The notes: generated by a model from the letters alone, not told the origin. DNA of 64,000 nucleotides from Rhizobium sp. R711 (GCF_002211365.1 NZ_LOKZ01000001.1:310001-374000); one strand, 5' to 3'; positions 44,431-53,904 are shown, counted from the first letter of the stretch. Translations and numbers: made by a program.

Positions 44431-44730
44431 CCGTGGTGCGGATTAAGGGCCGGATTGGATGTGTACATTCGATCACCTGACCACTCGCAGTGGCGCAAAG
44501 TTGCCGTCAATGATGCCTCCGAAAATTGCGGGCAGCCGCGAGCGAGTTCGAAGACGTTGCCGGGCAAGGCCGCCGTCGCAAGCATCGTCTCGTATAGCCA
44601 ACCGGCGTAACAATTCGGCACCAGGCGGCATGCAGGCGCACAGATATTACGTGATGTTACAGGCCACACGGCAGGCCACGTGCTAGCGTTCAGCTTTGAA
44701 GAGCCCTCTCCTAAGCGATAGCTGGAATGC
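44431..44730. other. Stretch after the Lrp remnant, no gene assigned
   Basis: About 300 bases. Likely contains the degraded end of the Lrp-type gene; no ribosome binding site with a convincing frame was found. Confidence 0.4.
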
Positions 44731-45216
44731 ATGATAAAACGTAATGTCCCTTTTCTTCTCCTTCTCCTGATAAGTTACGGACACCCGAACGGCGTGATGA
44801 TGACGGCGGTGCCAGTCTCGGATTCGGTTCCCCCAAGGTCCAATGTCGAGATGCTTGTTGCGTCGAGAGCAGAGATCACAGCCTGCCAGTACGGCAAGGA
44901 AAGCACGAATTATTCGCGCACCGGCCTAGAGCACGCTCTGCGCATGCTGGCCACCATTTTGGGTCGCTCGATGAGAACCGGGCTCGCCATGGAATCGCTC
45001 CGACAAATGAGGATACGTGATGGCCACGTGAATTCGAAGATTCACAATGTGATCCTCACCTCTCAAGATATCAATATCCAGGTCTTCGCCAAGCAGTATG
45101 TGGAGATCGGCAAAGCACATCCAAAGTTTACGATCTTCGTGTCCCAGGATGGCCACGGCCGGCCGACGAAACGATCTGAAGCAGCAACAACTGACGCAGC
45201 AGGAGATTCAGCATGA
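44731..45216 (+). pseudogene. Truncated DUF900-type alpha/beta hydrolase
   Basis: An open frame of 161 codons contains the middle of a DUF900-family hydrolase: KESTNYSRTGLEHALRMLAT, then SMRTGLAMESLRQMRIRDG, KIHNVILTSQDINIQVFA and AHPKFTIFVSQD. The nucleophile elbow, normally AHSMG, reads GRSMR, and the stretch before it is shortened. The C-terminal half that would carry the catalytic His is missing. The first 40 residues (hydrophobic MIKRNVPFLLLLLIS) look unrelated. The stop overlaps the mscS start by 4 bases, so it may still act as a leader for mscS. Confidence 0.6.
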
Positions 45217-47150
45217 AATGGTTTCTGTCTTTCGTCGCCAGTCTCTTCTTGGCCTTCAATGCCTTAGCGCAAACCCCGACGACTGTGGTCCCACAAGCGA
45301 AGATCGACGAACTCGTGCGCCTCCTGCAGGACCCCGATGTGCAGGCGTGGCTCAACAGCCGAAAAGAGACCGGCGCATCCGGGGCGAGCGCTGCTGCATC
45401 GACGGGGACCTCGCATCTGGCCAAATGGGAAGCCGCCGCGCGCGCGCGCGTCAGCGAAATTCTGGCTGCGATACCTTCAATCCCGACGGAAGTGGGAGCG
45501 GCCGCGACCCGCGCACGGCACGATGCCACAAGCAGGGGCTATGCACCGGTCTTCATCATATTTGGCGGGCTGGTCGCGCTCGGCCTGCTCGCCGAGGGAC
45601 TGTATCGCAGACTGGCTGCGCCCAGCGCGACCCTCCATGGCCGGCTGGCCCCGGTTGGCATTTTCGCAGGCGCCATGGCGATCGTATTCTTCGCGGTGGA
45701 ATGGCCGCCTCTCGCCCGTGTCACTTTGCTTGCCTACCTCGGCGCATTCATCCTGTTTCGCCTGGCGCTCACATTTCTATCCGCCGCCGGTATCCGGGCG
45801 TCTTTGCGCGCACGGTTGACGATCCTCATCGGGATTGTTTGCTTCGCCGTTGCCACGGCAGCCGCCGGAGAGGCCCTTGGCGTCCCACCGCTCGTCTCGG
45901 CCGCGCTCAGCTACTGCTTTTCGGTTGTCGGACTGCTTTTCGCGATCGAGGCTGTGTGGGCTACATCACAGCGACCTCGACCGTGGAAAGCGGCCGTGGC
46001 GGCTTTCCTCGTCCTGTTGTGGGTCATCTGGTGTCTCGACATGAGAGGCCTTTTTTGGATCGGCATCTACGTGCTCGTGCTGCCGGCGATACTCAATGCC
46101 GTTGGACGCGCGGCAGCGTCCTTCACCCCTGATCCCGGCAGCCTGCGTGGTGTCTTGATCGTCCGGGGTGCACGGGCTGCGGTTATCGCACTCGCGGTCG
46201 GATGGCTGGCGCTTGTTTGGCATCTCAATCCGGACACGTTGGGTCAGCGCGATCCGATCATCGTCGCCTTGTTCTATGGCGGCCTGAAAAGCGTTCTGAT
46301 CCTAGTGGTGGCGGACTTGCTTTGGCAACTGGCCAGAGGCTGGATCGACCGAACGTTGCAAGGGGCGAGCGATACCACGTCGCTTGCGCCGGCCGACGCG
46401 GCCCGACGTGCGCGGTTCCGCACGCTTCTTCCGATCTTTCGCAATGCGTTGGCTGTCATTGTAGCGGTGATGGCGGGTTTGATCGTGCTGGCACAGATGG
46501 GCGTGCAGATCGGGCCGTTGATCGCGGGAGCTGGGATTTTTGGCGTCGCCATCGGTTTTGGCTCGCAGACGCTCGTCAAGGATGTGATCAGCGGAGTGTT
46601 CTATATGCTCGACGACGCCTTCCGCGTCGGGGAATATATTCAGGCCAAGGACTATAAAGGGACCGTGGAGGGTTTCAGCCTGCGATCGGTACGCCTTCGT
46701 CATCATCGAGGGCCGGTGTTCACGGTTCCGTTTGGCGAGCTGGGAGCTGTCGAGAACATGAGCCGCGACTGGGTCATCGACAAGTTCAGGATCACGGTCG
46801 GTTTCGCCACGGATATAGAAAAGGCACGCAAGCTGACCAAAAAGATCGGGGCCGAGCTGAAGGATGATCCGGAACTCGGAAAACTTTTCATCGAGCCCTT
46901 GAAAATGAAAGGTGTCGAGGAGTTTGGCGACTACGGGATAGTCTTGAGCTTTGCCATGACCACGGTTCCAGGCATGCAGACCTACATCCGCCGCAAGGCC
47001 TACGCCAAGATTCGCGAGGTGTTCCTGGCAAACGGGATCGCTTTCGCTCAACCAACGGTGCAGGTCGGAGGGGATGACAAGGATGGTGGCGCCGCCGCCG
47101 CCCAAGCGATCCGCGCGCAGCAGGCCAGCTCCGCGACCCTGGTGAAGTGA
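45213..47150 (+). CDS. MscS-family mechanosensitive channel
   Basis: A 645-residue protein: signal peptide (MKWFLSFVASLFLAFNALAQ), a periplasmic segment, about ten membrane helices between residues 110 and 460, then the MscS pore helix and beta domain (GIFGVAIGFGSQTLVKDVIS, DAFRVGEYIQAKDYKGTVEG, FTVPFGELGAVENMSRDW) and a C-terminal alpha/beta region. The length is typical of the long MscS-type (YbdG/YnaI-like) channels. It guards against osmotic downshock. The start overlaps the preceding hydrolase remnant. Confidence 0.92.
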   Translation: MKWFLSFVASLFLAFNALAQTPTTVVPQAKIDELVRLLQDPDVQAWLNSRKETGASGASAAASTGTSHLAKWEAAARARVSEILAAIPSIPTEVGAAATRARHDATSRGYAPVFIIFGGLVALGLLAEGLYRRLAAPSATLHGRLAPVGIFAGAMAIVFFAVEWPPLARVTLLAYLGAFILFRLALTFLSAAGIRASLRARLTILIGIVCFAVATAAAGEALGVPPLVSAALSYCFSVVGLLFAIEAVWATSQRPRPWKAAVAAFLVLLWVIWCLDMRGLFWIGIYVLVLPAILNAVGRAAASFTPDPGSLRGVLIVRGARAAVIALAVGWLALVWHLNPDTLGQRDPIIVALFYGGLKSVLILVVADLLWQLARGWIDRTLQGASDTTSLAPADAARRARFRTLLPIFRNALAVIVAVMAGLIVLAQMGVQIGPLIAGAGIFGVAIGFGSQTLVKDVISGVFYMLDDAFRVGEYIQAKDYKGTVEGFSLRSVRLRHHRGPVFTVPFGELGAVENMSRDWVIDKFRITVGFATDIEKARKLTKKIGAELKDDPELGKLFIEPLKMKGVEEFGDYGIVLSFAMTTVPGMQTYIRRKAYAKIREVFLANGIAFAQPTVQVGGDDKDGGAAAAQAIRAQQASSATLVK

Positions 47151-47257
47151 ACGCGCGAGAAATGGGCCTGTTGCGATGCGACAGCAAGACGGAAGCACTG
47201 CGGGCCAACACGGGCGGCAACGCCCTGTGGCTTGGTCATGATGCGGACGAGCCTTTT

Positions 47258-48997
47258 TCATCCGTACAGGTAGCGTGGGAGCCATAGGGTCAGACCCGGC
47301 CAGAAATACATGATTACCATGCAAAGAATGACGATCAGCATGTATGGCATCATCCCCGCGAAGATCTGGTTCAAGGTGACGTGAGGGGGCGCAACGCCCT
47401 TAAGGTAATATGCCGACATAGCAACGGGCGGCGACAGGAACGCCGCCTGCAAATTGACGAAGACGAGCACGCCCCAAAGTATCGGATCAATGTTGAAGTG
47501 CCTGAGCATTGGCAGGAAGATCGGGACGAAAATGATAATGATTTCGGTCCATTCGAGTGGCCAGCCAAGAATGAAGATGATCGCCTGCGACAGGATCATG
47601 AACTGCACGGGCGTCATATCGAGCGCCAGCACCCACTGCTCGATAAGCGCCTGGCCGCCGAGAATGGCGAACACGGCGGAAAAGAGTGCCGAGCCGACGA
47701 AGAGCCAGCAGACCATCGCCGTGGTCTTCGCAGTCAGGAACACCGCCTCTTTTGTGCGTTTCCAATTGAGCGTCCGAGCCTGGAATGCCAGAAGGAAGGC
47801 TCCGGCGGCGCCGACCGCAGCAGATTCGGTGGCCGTCGTGATGCCGAACAAGATGACCGCAAGCACGACGATCGTCAGGATCGCGAGCGGCATGACGGAC
47901 GAAGCCAGTAGCTTTACAACCTGCAGCCGCTCGGCATTCATTTTCCTGTAGTAGCGTACAAGTACCGCCGCCGCGATGAGAGCAATGATGCCGAATGTCA
48001 GGTAGAAACTGGTTGACGGCCCGTCTACCACCGCCGGGCCGGCATCGGCTGCGGGTTCGCCGAGCTCTTCCAGCCCTTCAGGCGCTAGCGTCGTCGATGC
48101 CTGCGGGTGGATGACGACATACCACCAAACAAGAGCCAGGGTGGAGGCCGTCAGGCAGAACGGCACGAGCGCGGCACAGGCATTCTTGACTAGCTTCCAA
48201 AAGGTTAGCGGTCCATTGCCCGTCTCGATCGCCATTGCCTTTGATGGCGAGATTAACGCGCGAAAAAGCCCGACGAGCATGTTGTTCGAATAGAGCACCT
48301 GAAAGCGCCGCATCCAGGCTTCCACCGGAACCCTCGTCTGCTCCTCCGGCAAGGCTGGCGCGATCTTCGGGCTGATCATCGCCCAGGAAAGAACGTAGAA
48401 GAGATAGAGAAGCGCCAGGAAGAAGCCCGGAAACATCGTGGCGGCATAGAGCTTGACGACCGATTGTCCCGCGACGGCGGCGTAGACGATGATCATCACC
48501 GATGGCGGGATCAAAATCCCCAATGTTCCCCCGGCAGTGATCACTCCGGAGGCAAGCTTGACGTCATAGCCGGCGCGCAGCATCGGGCTCATCGCGATAA
48601 CGCCCATCAAAACGACGACAGCGCCGACGAGGCCGCTGGCGATCCCCCAGAAGGTGCATATGATCAGCGTCGCGACGGCGAGTGAGGCGGGTACCCGCCG
48701 GAAAGAAAGCTGGATGCTGTAGAACATCTTATCGACCAACGCACCGCGCTCCATCACGTAGCCCATCAGCACGAAAAGCGGGATGGAAACGAGCACGTCA
48801 TTGGTCATCGCGCCATAGGTGCGCTGGACCATCAGGTCAAAGACGCGATTGTCGATCCAGTGCTCGGCCGGATTGTAGAATGCATAAAAGCCGAAGAGCA
48901 TGCCAAGCCCCATCAGCGTGAAGGCTGTCGGGAACCCCATCACGATAACGACCACGATGAGAGCCAGCATCGTCAGTCCAAGGAAGGGATCGCTCAC
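47258..48997 (-). CDS. dctM: TRAP transporter large permease subunit with extra middle segment
   Basis: A 579-residue DctM-family membrane protein, about 140 residues longer than the usual 430. The two TRAP halves are recognised by VGAVVVLMGVIAMSPMLRAG, GVITAGGTLGILIPPSVMII and, late, EWTEIIIIFVPIFLPMLRHF. Between them (about 220-380) is an added region with further hydrophobic helices (ACAALVPFCLTASTLALVWW) and a soluble acidic linker. It forms the sodium-coupled channel. It overlaps the dctQ stop by 4 bases. Confidence 0.93.
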   Translation of the reverse strand: MSDPFLGLTMLALIVVVIVMGFPTAFTLMGLGMLFGFYAFYNPAEHWIDNRVFDLMVQRTYGAMTNDVLVSIPLFVLMGYVMERGALVDKMFYSIQLSFRRVPASLAVATLIICTFWGIASGLVGAVVVLMGVIAMSPMLRAGYDVKLASGVITAGGTLGILIPPSVMIIVYAAVAGQSVVKLYAATMFPGFFLALLYLFYVLSWAMISPKIAPALPEEQTRVPVEAWMRRFQVLYSNNMLVGLFRALISPSKAMAIETGNGPLTFWKLVKNACAALVPFCLTASTLALVWWYVVIHPQASTTLAPEGLEELGEPAADAGPAVVDGPSTSFYLTFGIIALIAAAVLVRYYRKMNAERLQVVKLLASSVMPLAILTIVVLAVILFGITTATESAAVGAAGAFLLAFQARTLNWKRTKEAVFLTAKTTAMVCWLFVGSALFSAVFAILGGQALIEQWVLALDMTPVQFMILSQAIIFILGWPLEWTEIIIIFVPIFLPMLRHFNIDPILWGVLVFVNLQAAFLSPPVAMSAYYLKGVAPPHVTLNQIFAGMMPYMLIVILCMVIMYFWPGLTLWLPRYLYG

Positions 48998-49662
48998 GTC
49001 TTGATGTCTCCATCCCGAGCCCGTTGCCGGGCCGCCCTGTCGATATCCTGAGCACGCCCGATCGCGGCGTCGCGTGTCTGCGCATCTACATGCTCGCTGT
49101 GGGCAAGCTGCTCGGCGACGACGTCAATCTCTTCCACATCCTTGAGGCGGGCGGGCCATTGGCCGGTTCTCAGGCAGACGATGCAACGCGTGATCTCGGC
49201 CAGCCCCTGAAGCATGACGAGCGCGCCCGCTATCGGAATAACGGTCTTGAAATAATAGATCGGCGGGCCTTCGGCTGTAACCGTCGAATGCTCGCCGATC
49301 CGCCAGGATAGCGCCGCATAGTCATAACCGGCATAGATGAGCGCGGCGACGCCGGGCAGGAAGAACAGGATATAAAGAATGAGATCGAGGGTCGCCTGAA
49401 TTCGAGGGCGCAACGAGCTGTAGAGAAAATCGCCGCGGACATGAGCGTTTTGTGCCAGCGCATAGGCTCCGGCCAACATGAACAGGGTGCCGTACAACAT
49501 GTTGGTGGCGTCGAATATCCACGCCGTCGGCATGTTCATGATGTAGCGCTTGAACACTTCGGTGCACACGAGCGTCATCAGCGCGATGATCAGCCAGGCC
49601 ATGGCTTTGCCGACCCATATGCTGATCGCGTCGACCCTGATGAGAAACTGCTGAACGCCCAC
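48994..49662 (-). CDS. dctQ: TRAP transporter small permease subunit
   Basis: A 222-residue DctQ-family protein with four membrane helices (WLIIALMTLVCTEVFKRYIM, LYGTLFMLAGAYALAQNAHV, LDLILYILFFLPGVAALIY, AGALVMLQGLAEITRCIVCL) and a charged C-terminal tail. It pairs with DctM. It lies 62 bases after dctP with a strong hairpin between them. Confidence 0.92.
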   Translation of the reverse strand: MGVQQFLIRVDAISIWVGKAMAWLIIALMTLVCTEVFKRYIMNMPTAWIFDATNMLYGTLFMLAGAYALAQNAHVRGDFLYSSLRPRIQATLDLILYILFFLPGVAALIYAGYDYAALSWRIGEHSTVTAEGPPIYYFKTVIPIAGALVMLQGLAEITRCIVCLRTGQWPARLKDVEEIDVVAEQLAHSEHVDAQTRDAAIGRAQDIDRAARQRARDGDIKT

Positions 49663-49700
49663 GGCTGCCCCCGAGATCGCCGACCATCTTCGTCAAGAAA

Positions 49701-49724
49701 CATCATCGCTGACCAGCGATGATG
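49701..49724. other. Intercistronic hairpin between dctP and dctQ
   Basis: Perfect 10-bp stem CATCATCGCT (49701-49710) and AGCGATGATG (49715-49724), starting directly after the dctP stop codon. On the minus strand TTTCTT follows, so partial termination is possible. It probably lowers dctQM expression relative to the binding protein. Confidence 0.7.
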
Positions 49725-50867
49725 TCATAGGTCCTTCGCAACTCCATTGCGGCCGAAGTAGTGATCGAAGGCTATCCGGCGGTTGACAAGGGTGTCCTGC
49801 TCCCAACGCGTTGCGCGATCTGCAAAGGCGATCTGGGACTCGATGACCTCCTTAAACAACGGGTTCTCCGCCGCCTTCTTCTTCACAACCTCGTCGTAGA
49901 TTTCCAGTTGCCTTTTGAGGATCGCCTCCGGCGTCTTGTAGAACTTGACCTTGTCGACCGTCTGCATCTCGAAATAGTCTTTGGAATAGCGGTCGATCGC
50001 CTTCCAGTGCATGTCCTGGGAAGCTGCCTCTGTTGCGTTGGAGACGATCGCCTTCATCTGATCGGGCAAAGCATCGTATTTCGTCTTGTTGAACAGCACC
50101 TCGAACTGCTCGGCATTCTGGTGAAAGCTCTGCAACATGCAGATTTTGGAGACGTCGGGAAAGCCGAGGGCCCGATCGGACGAAGCGTTGTTGAATTCGG
50201 CCGCGTCCAACAGCCCGCGGTCCAATGCCGCGACGATTTCGCCACCTGGCAGGGCGTTGACCGCGGCACCGAGGCCGGTGAAGACATCAATGGAGATGCC
50301 GACGGTGCGAAATTTCAATCCCTGGAAATCCTCGATCTGGGCCACCGGCTTCTTGAACCAACCGAGCGGCTGTGTCGGCATAGGGCCGTAGAGGAACGAA
50401 ACGACATTCGCCCCGATCGATTGATAAAGCTTTTCGAGTATCTGCTTGCCACCGCCATATTTGTGCCAGGCGAGCAACATGTTGGCATCCATAGCAAAGC
50501 CTGGTCCCGATCCCCACAGCGCAAGGGCCGCCTGCTTGCCATAATGGTAGGAAACCACGCCATGCCCGCCATCGAGCGTTCCTTTGGAGACAGCGTCGAG
50601 CAGACCGAAGGCCGGCACCACTGCACCTGCCGGCAGCACTTCTATTTTGAGATCGCCGCCGGTCATGTCAGTGACCTTTTTTGCGAAATCAAGCGCGAAT
50701 TCGTGAAAGATGTCCTTCGACGGCCAGGTGCTTTGCCAACGCATGTTGACTGGCCCCTGCGCCGCGACGACGCTGGGAGCTGCGACCATCGCCCCCCCGG
50801 CCACGACTGCGCCGCTTAAGAATTTGCGACGCGAGGTCTTTGTCTTGACTTGGGATGTCGGTCTCAT
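49725..50867 (-). CDS. dctP: TRAP transporter substrate-binding protein
   Basis: A 380-residue DctP-type binding protein with a twin-arginine-like signal (SRRKFLSGAVVAGGAMVAAP). The ligand-binding arginine region is seen in FQGLKFRTVG, followed by GGEIVAALDRGLLDAAEFNN, which is typical of the keto-acid/chloroaromatic subgroup of TRAP binding proteins. It delivers a carboxylate to the DctQM permease encoded downstream. ATG 50867 follows GGGAGGAAAAG. Confidence 0.92.
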   Translation of the reverse strand: MRPTSQVKTKTSRRKFLSGAVVAGGAMVAAPSVVAAQGPVNMRWQSTWPSKDIFHEFALDFAKKVTDMTGGDLKIEVLPAGAVVPAFGLLDAVSKGTLDGGHGVVSYHYGKQAALALWGSGPGFAMDANMLLAWHKYGGGKQILEKLYQSIGANVVSFLYGPMPTQPLGWFKKPVAQIEDFQGLKFRTVGISIDVFTGLGAAVNALPGGEIVAALDRGLLDAAEFNNASSDRALGFPDVSKICMLQSFHQNAEQFEVLFNKTKYDALPDQMKAIVSNATEAASQDMHWKAIDRYSKDYFEMQTVDKVKFYKTPEAILKRQLEIYDEVVKKKAAENPLFKEVIESQIAFADRATRWEQDTLVNRRIAFDHYFGRNGVAKDL

Positions 50868-51267
50868 CTTTTCCTCCCAAAAGCACGGGCCTCAAAGCCC
50901 GATGCGGTTTTTTCCATATCCTGCTCATAAGCCTGTGTTTTAGTGCCTGATGATACTCCCGCGTAAGCCCTAAGCAAAGCTCGCCGATCGCTTGCAAAAT
51001 TGGCGGCGGATCCAAGGCAATGGAGGCCGATCCGGCTGGTGGATGCGGTCTGGACGACGAGCGTATCGACCTGTTTTGCCCGGAACTCGTGATGGCTGAC
51101 GGTGTGAACCGATGAGCGTCGCTCGTTGAAGTTGGGCCTTCATGAAAGAGTTTGGCGAAATCACTTGCGTTCGGGCATCACTTCAGGACATTTTGGCTGA
51201 TCTCGACGCCCGAGAGGAACTTTGAGGCATTCTGAGGCATTCTTGATCATCTCCGTGGGAGGACGTC
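50868..51267. other. Intergenic stretch before the TRAP operon
   Basis: About 400 bases between the divergent dctP and the secreted protein gene at 51268. A small hairpin GGGC/GCCC lies near 50885-50900 in the dctP leader. The decamer TGAGGCATTC occurs twice in tandem near 51225-51245. No gene was recognised. Confidence 0.5.
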
Positions 51268-51774
51268 ATGAAGTGCTGCCAACGTGCGGGGGTGACCGCG
51301 CTTTTCTGCCTTGTCAGCGCAGGCGCATATGCCGATGAGGCTCCTTTTCTCCAGTCGCTTTCCGGCGAGTGGACGGGCGGAGGCATGATGAAGCGCACGA
51401 CCGCCTCGTCCCCGATCAACCTCAGTTGCAGTTTCAAGACACAGGCGAATGGCGAGGCGCTTTCGATGAAGGGTACGTGCCGCGGGATGATCGTCATTAC
51501 AAGACCGGTGTCGGCCAATATAATCGTTAGCGGTACTCAATATGCCGGCAGCTACGTCGGCCCGTCAGGAGGCGTATCTGGCCTTCATGGAAGCCGACGC
51601 GGCGATGCCATCAATCTCGCGGTACGCTGGTCAAAGGTTATAAACGGCGACCGAAGCGCCAACATGACCATCCAGCGTGTCGATGCCAACGCGATCCGGA
51701 TCCGAACGGTCGACCAGGACCCGGCATCCGGCCAGCAAGTGGTGACTAGCGAGATCAACCTGCAGCGTGACTAG
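51268..51774 (+). CDS. Secreted conserved protein of unknown function
   Basis: A 168-residue exported protein with a signal peptide (CCQRAGVTALFCLVSAGAYA) and a mature beta-rich domain (LSGEWTGGGMMKRTTASSPI, then GTCRGMIVITRPVSANIIVS). The pattern of an LSGxWxGxG opening and a final beta-strand block resembles small lipocalin-like proteins of rhizobia. ATG 51268 follows GTGGGAGGACGTC. Function unknown. Confidence 0.8.
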   Translation: MKCCQRAGVTALFCLVSAGAYADEAPFLQSLSGEWTGGGMMKRTTASSPINLSCSFKTQANGEALSMKGTCRGMIVITRPVSANIIVSGTQYAGSYVGPSGGVSGLHGSRRGDAINLAVRWSKVINGDRSANMTIQRVDANAIRIRTVDQDPASGQQVVTSEINLQRD

Positions 51775-52107
51775 GCGACGTTTTAGCCCTCGAAGACTAT
51801 CCCTACACCACTTGCCGAACCGAAGCCTGTGGCGGCGTTGGTTTGAGGAAGCCGACTAACATCAGGACGATCGTCAACCCGAAGACAAGGCCATCTCGAC
51901 CAGGTTCAACCCTTCGACGACTCGTGGATGAGGGCGTAGCCTGGCAACGAGCGCATGTTGCTATCAGGCATCAGGTCATTCAGCTCCGTACGCGTTGAAT
52001 TTGATCATTCCGCAACCCGCTAATACAACCTCTCGTCCTAGCCGCGGTGCAAACCTATATAGATGAAAAAATGCCGGTGATTTTTGCCGGCTGAACCGGA
52101 GACATGC
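51775..52107. other. Intergenic stretch with a possible small membrane remnant
   Basis: On the minus strand near 51810-51890 a frame reads GLVFGLTIVLMLVGFLK, a single hydrophobic helix without a usable start, perhaps the end of a decayed gene. No function can be given. The cbpA-like promoter lies at the right side. Confidence 0.4.
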
Positions 52108-53022
52108 ATGAGCCGCGATCCATACGAGCTTCTCGGCGTGAACAAAGACGCCACGCAGAAAGAGATTCAAAGCGCATTTCGTAAGCTCGCCAAGAAACTC
52201 CACCCTGATCTCAACCCTGGCGATAAGAAGACAGAAGAGCGATTCAAAGAGATTTCCGCCGCCTACGAACTTTTGAGCGACGAGGAAAAACGCGGACGCT
52301 TCGATCGCGGCGAGATCGACATGAGCGGCGCCGAGCAGCAGCAGCGCCACTACTATCGCGACTATGCCTCAGCTGCCAACGCCGGCAATCCTTACCACAA
52401 CAGTGCGGGTTTTGCCGATTTTGGCGACAGCGACGACATCTTCTCGAGCTTCTTTTCGCGACGGGCACGCGGCGGTGAATTTCGCGCACAAGGCCAGGAC
52501 CGCCATTACTCGATGGAGGTGGATTTCCTTGGCGCCATCAACGGCACGAAAACGCAGATCCGCTTGCCGGATGGGCCGGCGCTCGACCTGCAGATCCCAC
52601 CGGGAACGCGTGACGGCCAGACGCTCAGGCTTCGAGGCAAAGGCGAGCCCGGCATCGGCGGCGGTCCATCCGGAGATGCGCTTGTCGAAATTCGCGTGCG
52701 CTCGCATCGCTTCTATATTCGTGATGGCGACGACATTCGCTTTGATCTGCCGATTACACTCGCAGAGGCGGTGCTCGGTGGCAGGGTGCGTGCGCCGACG
52801 CCCTCGGGTCCTGTCAACCTTACATTGCCGCCGCACTCGAACACCGGGAAGATCCTGCGCCTGAAGGGCAAGGGCGTTGCGAAGAAAGGCGGCGGCGCTG
52901 GCGACATCTACATCTCGCTGAAAGTCGTGCTGCCGGACGCACCCGATCAGCAACTGAGCGATTTCATGACCGGCTGGGCGGCTGGCAAACAGCAAGATCC
53001 GAGAAAGGACATGGGAGAATAG
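52108..53022 (+). CDS. cbpA: J-domain chaperone, CbpA-like (DnaJ without zinc finger)
   Basis: A 304-residue co-chaperone: J-domain (residues 4-68) with the HPD motif at 32-34, a Gly/Phe-containing linker, and two C-terminal substrate-binding beta domains (YSMEVDFLGAINGTKTQIRL, IPPGTRDGQTLRLRGKG, LPPHSNTGKILRLKGKG). It lacks the cysteine-rich zinc-finger region of DnaJ, as in CbpA/DjlA-type proteins. It stimulates DnaK. ATG 52108 follows CCGGAGACATGC. The CbpM-like gene follows 2 bases after its stop. Confidence 0.92.
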   Translation: MSRDPYELLGVNKDATQKEIQSAFRKLAKKLHPDLNPGDKKTEERFKEISAAYELLSDEEKRGRFDRGEIDMSGAEQQQRHYYRDYASAANAGNPYHNSAGFADFGDSDDIFSSFFSRRARGGEFRAQGQDRHYSMEVDFLGAINGTKTQIRLPDGPALDLQIPPGTRDGQTLRLRGKGEPGIGGGPSGDALVEIRVRSHRFYIRDGDDIRFDLPITLAEAVLGGRVRAPTPSGPVNLTLPPHSNTGKILRLKGKGVAKKGGGAGDIYISLKVVLPDAPDQQLSDFMTGWAAGKQQDPRKDMGE

Positions 53023-53024
53023 CC

Positions 53025-53357
53025 ATGGATGATCTTGAATTTCGCCGTTTCCTGAAGATCGATGTGAGGGTGCTTGAGGTCTGGGTCGAACAGGGATGGC
53101 TATTGCCACAGATGCGTGACGGCGCTCGCAATTTTCGCGATACCGATGTGGCCCGCGCGCAGCTCATCCTCGATCTGACGCGGGACATGGGCGTCAACGA
53201 CGCCGGCGTCGACCTCATCATGGATCTGATAGATCAGATCCATGGGCTGCGTGGAACGCTTCGGGAAATGCTCGCGGCCATGGAGGAGCAGGACGAGGAG
53301 GTGAAGCGCAGGCTGCGCGGCAAGCTCGATGAGCTCTGTGGCATCCACGGCCTCTAG
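53025..53357 (+). CDS. cbpM: CbpM-like chaperone modulator (MerR-type HTH)
   Basis: A 110-residue protein: N-terminal MerR-like winged helix (LEVWVEQGWLLPQMRDGARN, RDTDVARAQLILDLTRDMGV) and a C-terminal helical dimer part (LREMLAAMEEQDEEVKRRL). It is the usual partner encoded behind CbpA and modulates its J-domain. The start is 2 bases after the cbpA stop, behind GGAGAATAGCC. Confidence 0.9.
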   Translation: MDDLEFRRFLKIDVRVLEVWVEQGWLLPQMRDGARNFRDTDVARAQLILDLTRDMGVNDAGVDLIMDLIDQIHGLRGTLREMLAAMEEQDEEVKRRLRGKLDELCGIHGL

Positions 53358-53409
53358 CCGATAGCCGTAAGCGCCATCGCCGGACCTGATTGCCTGACGG
53401 AGATGAAAA

Positions 53410-53898
53410 ATGACCGAGAAACAGCAGGATCACGACCACAGCCATCGGACCGACTGGCGCGAGCATGGCGTAAAGGTCATTCCGGGCAATTCGCTCGACC
53501 CCAATACCGCGCAGACACCGGGCATGAACCGGGCGACGGCGATCAATCACGCACGTGCCGGGGCCGAGAAGATATGGGCCGGTACCGTTACCATCCATGC
53601 GAATGCGAAGACAGGCGCCCACCACCACGGTGATCTCGAAAGCATCATCTATGTGGTGGCGGGAAGGGCGCGCATGCGCTGGGGCGAACATCTCGAATTT
53701 GCGGCGGAAGCCGGCCCCGGGGATTTCATCTATGTGCCGCCCTACGTCCCGCATCAGGAAATCAATGCCAGCCGCGACGAGACACTGGAATGCGTCGTCA
53801 TACGATCAGGTCAGGAGCCGGTGGTCGTCAATCTCGATATCGAACCGGTCGAACGGCCGGAGGACGTCGCATGGATCGACCCGATCCATCGGTCCTAA
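53410..53898 (+). CDS. Cupin domain protein
   Basis: A 162-residue single-domain cupin. Metal-site motifs are GAHHHGDLESIIYVVAGRAR (three His, Glu) and FIYVPPYVPHQEINA (His). The length and N-terminal His-rich tail (DHDHSHRTDW) are unusual. It may be a dioxygenase-like or isomerase-like protein of unknown substrate. It lies 52 bases after cbpM and could be cotranscribed; it is convergent with the ROK regulator gene (6 bases). Confidence 0.85.
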   Translation: MTEKQQDHDHSHRTDWREHGVKVIPGNSLDPNTAQTPGMNRATAINHARAGAEKIWAGTVTIHANAKTGAHHHGDLESIIYVVAGRARMRWGEHLEFAAEAGPGDFIYVPPYVPHQEINASRDETLECVVIRSGQEPVVVNLDIEPVERPEDVAWIDPIHRS

Positions 53899-53904
53899 CC
53901 GCCC

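Noticed and set aside
47212-47225. Small GGGCG/CGCCC hairpin between mscS and the TRAP permease gene.
   Set aside because: Stem of only 5 bp without a T-run; not convincing as a terminator.
51810-51890. Minus-strand hydrophobic string GLVFGLTIVLMLVGFLK before the cbpA-like gene.
   Set aside because: No start codon or complete frame; too little to call a pseudogene.
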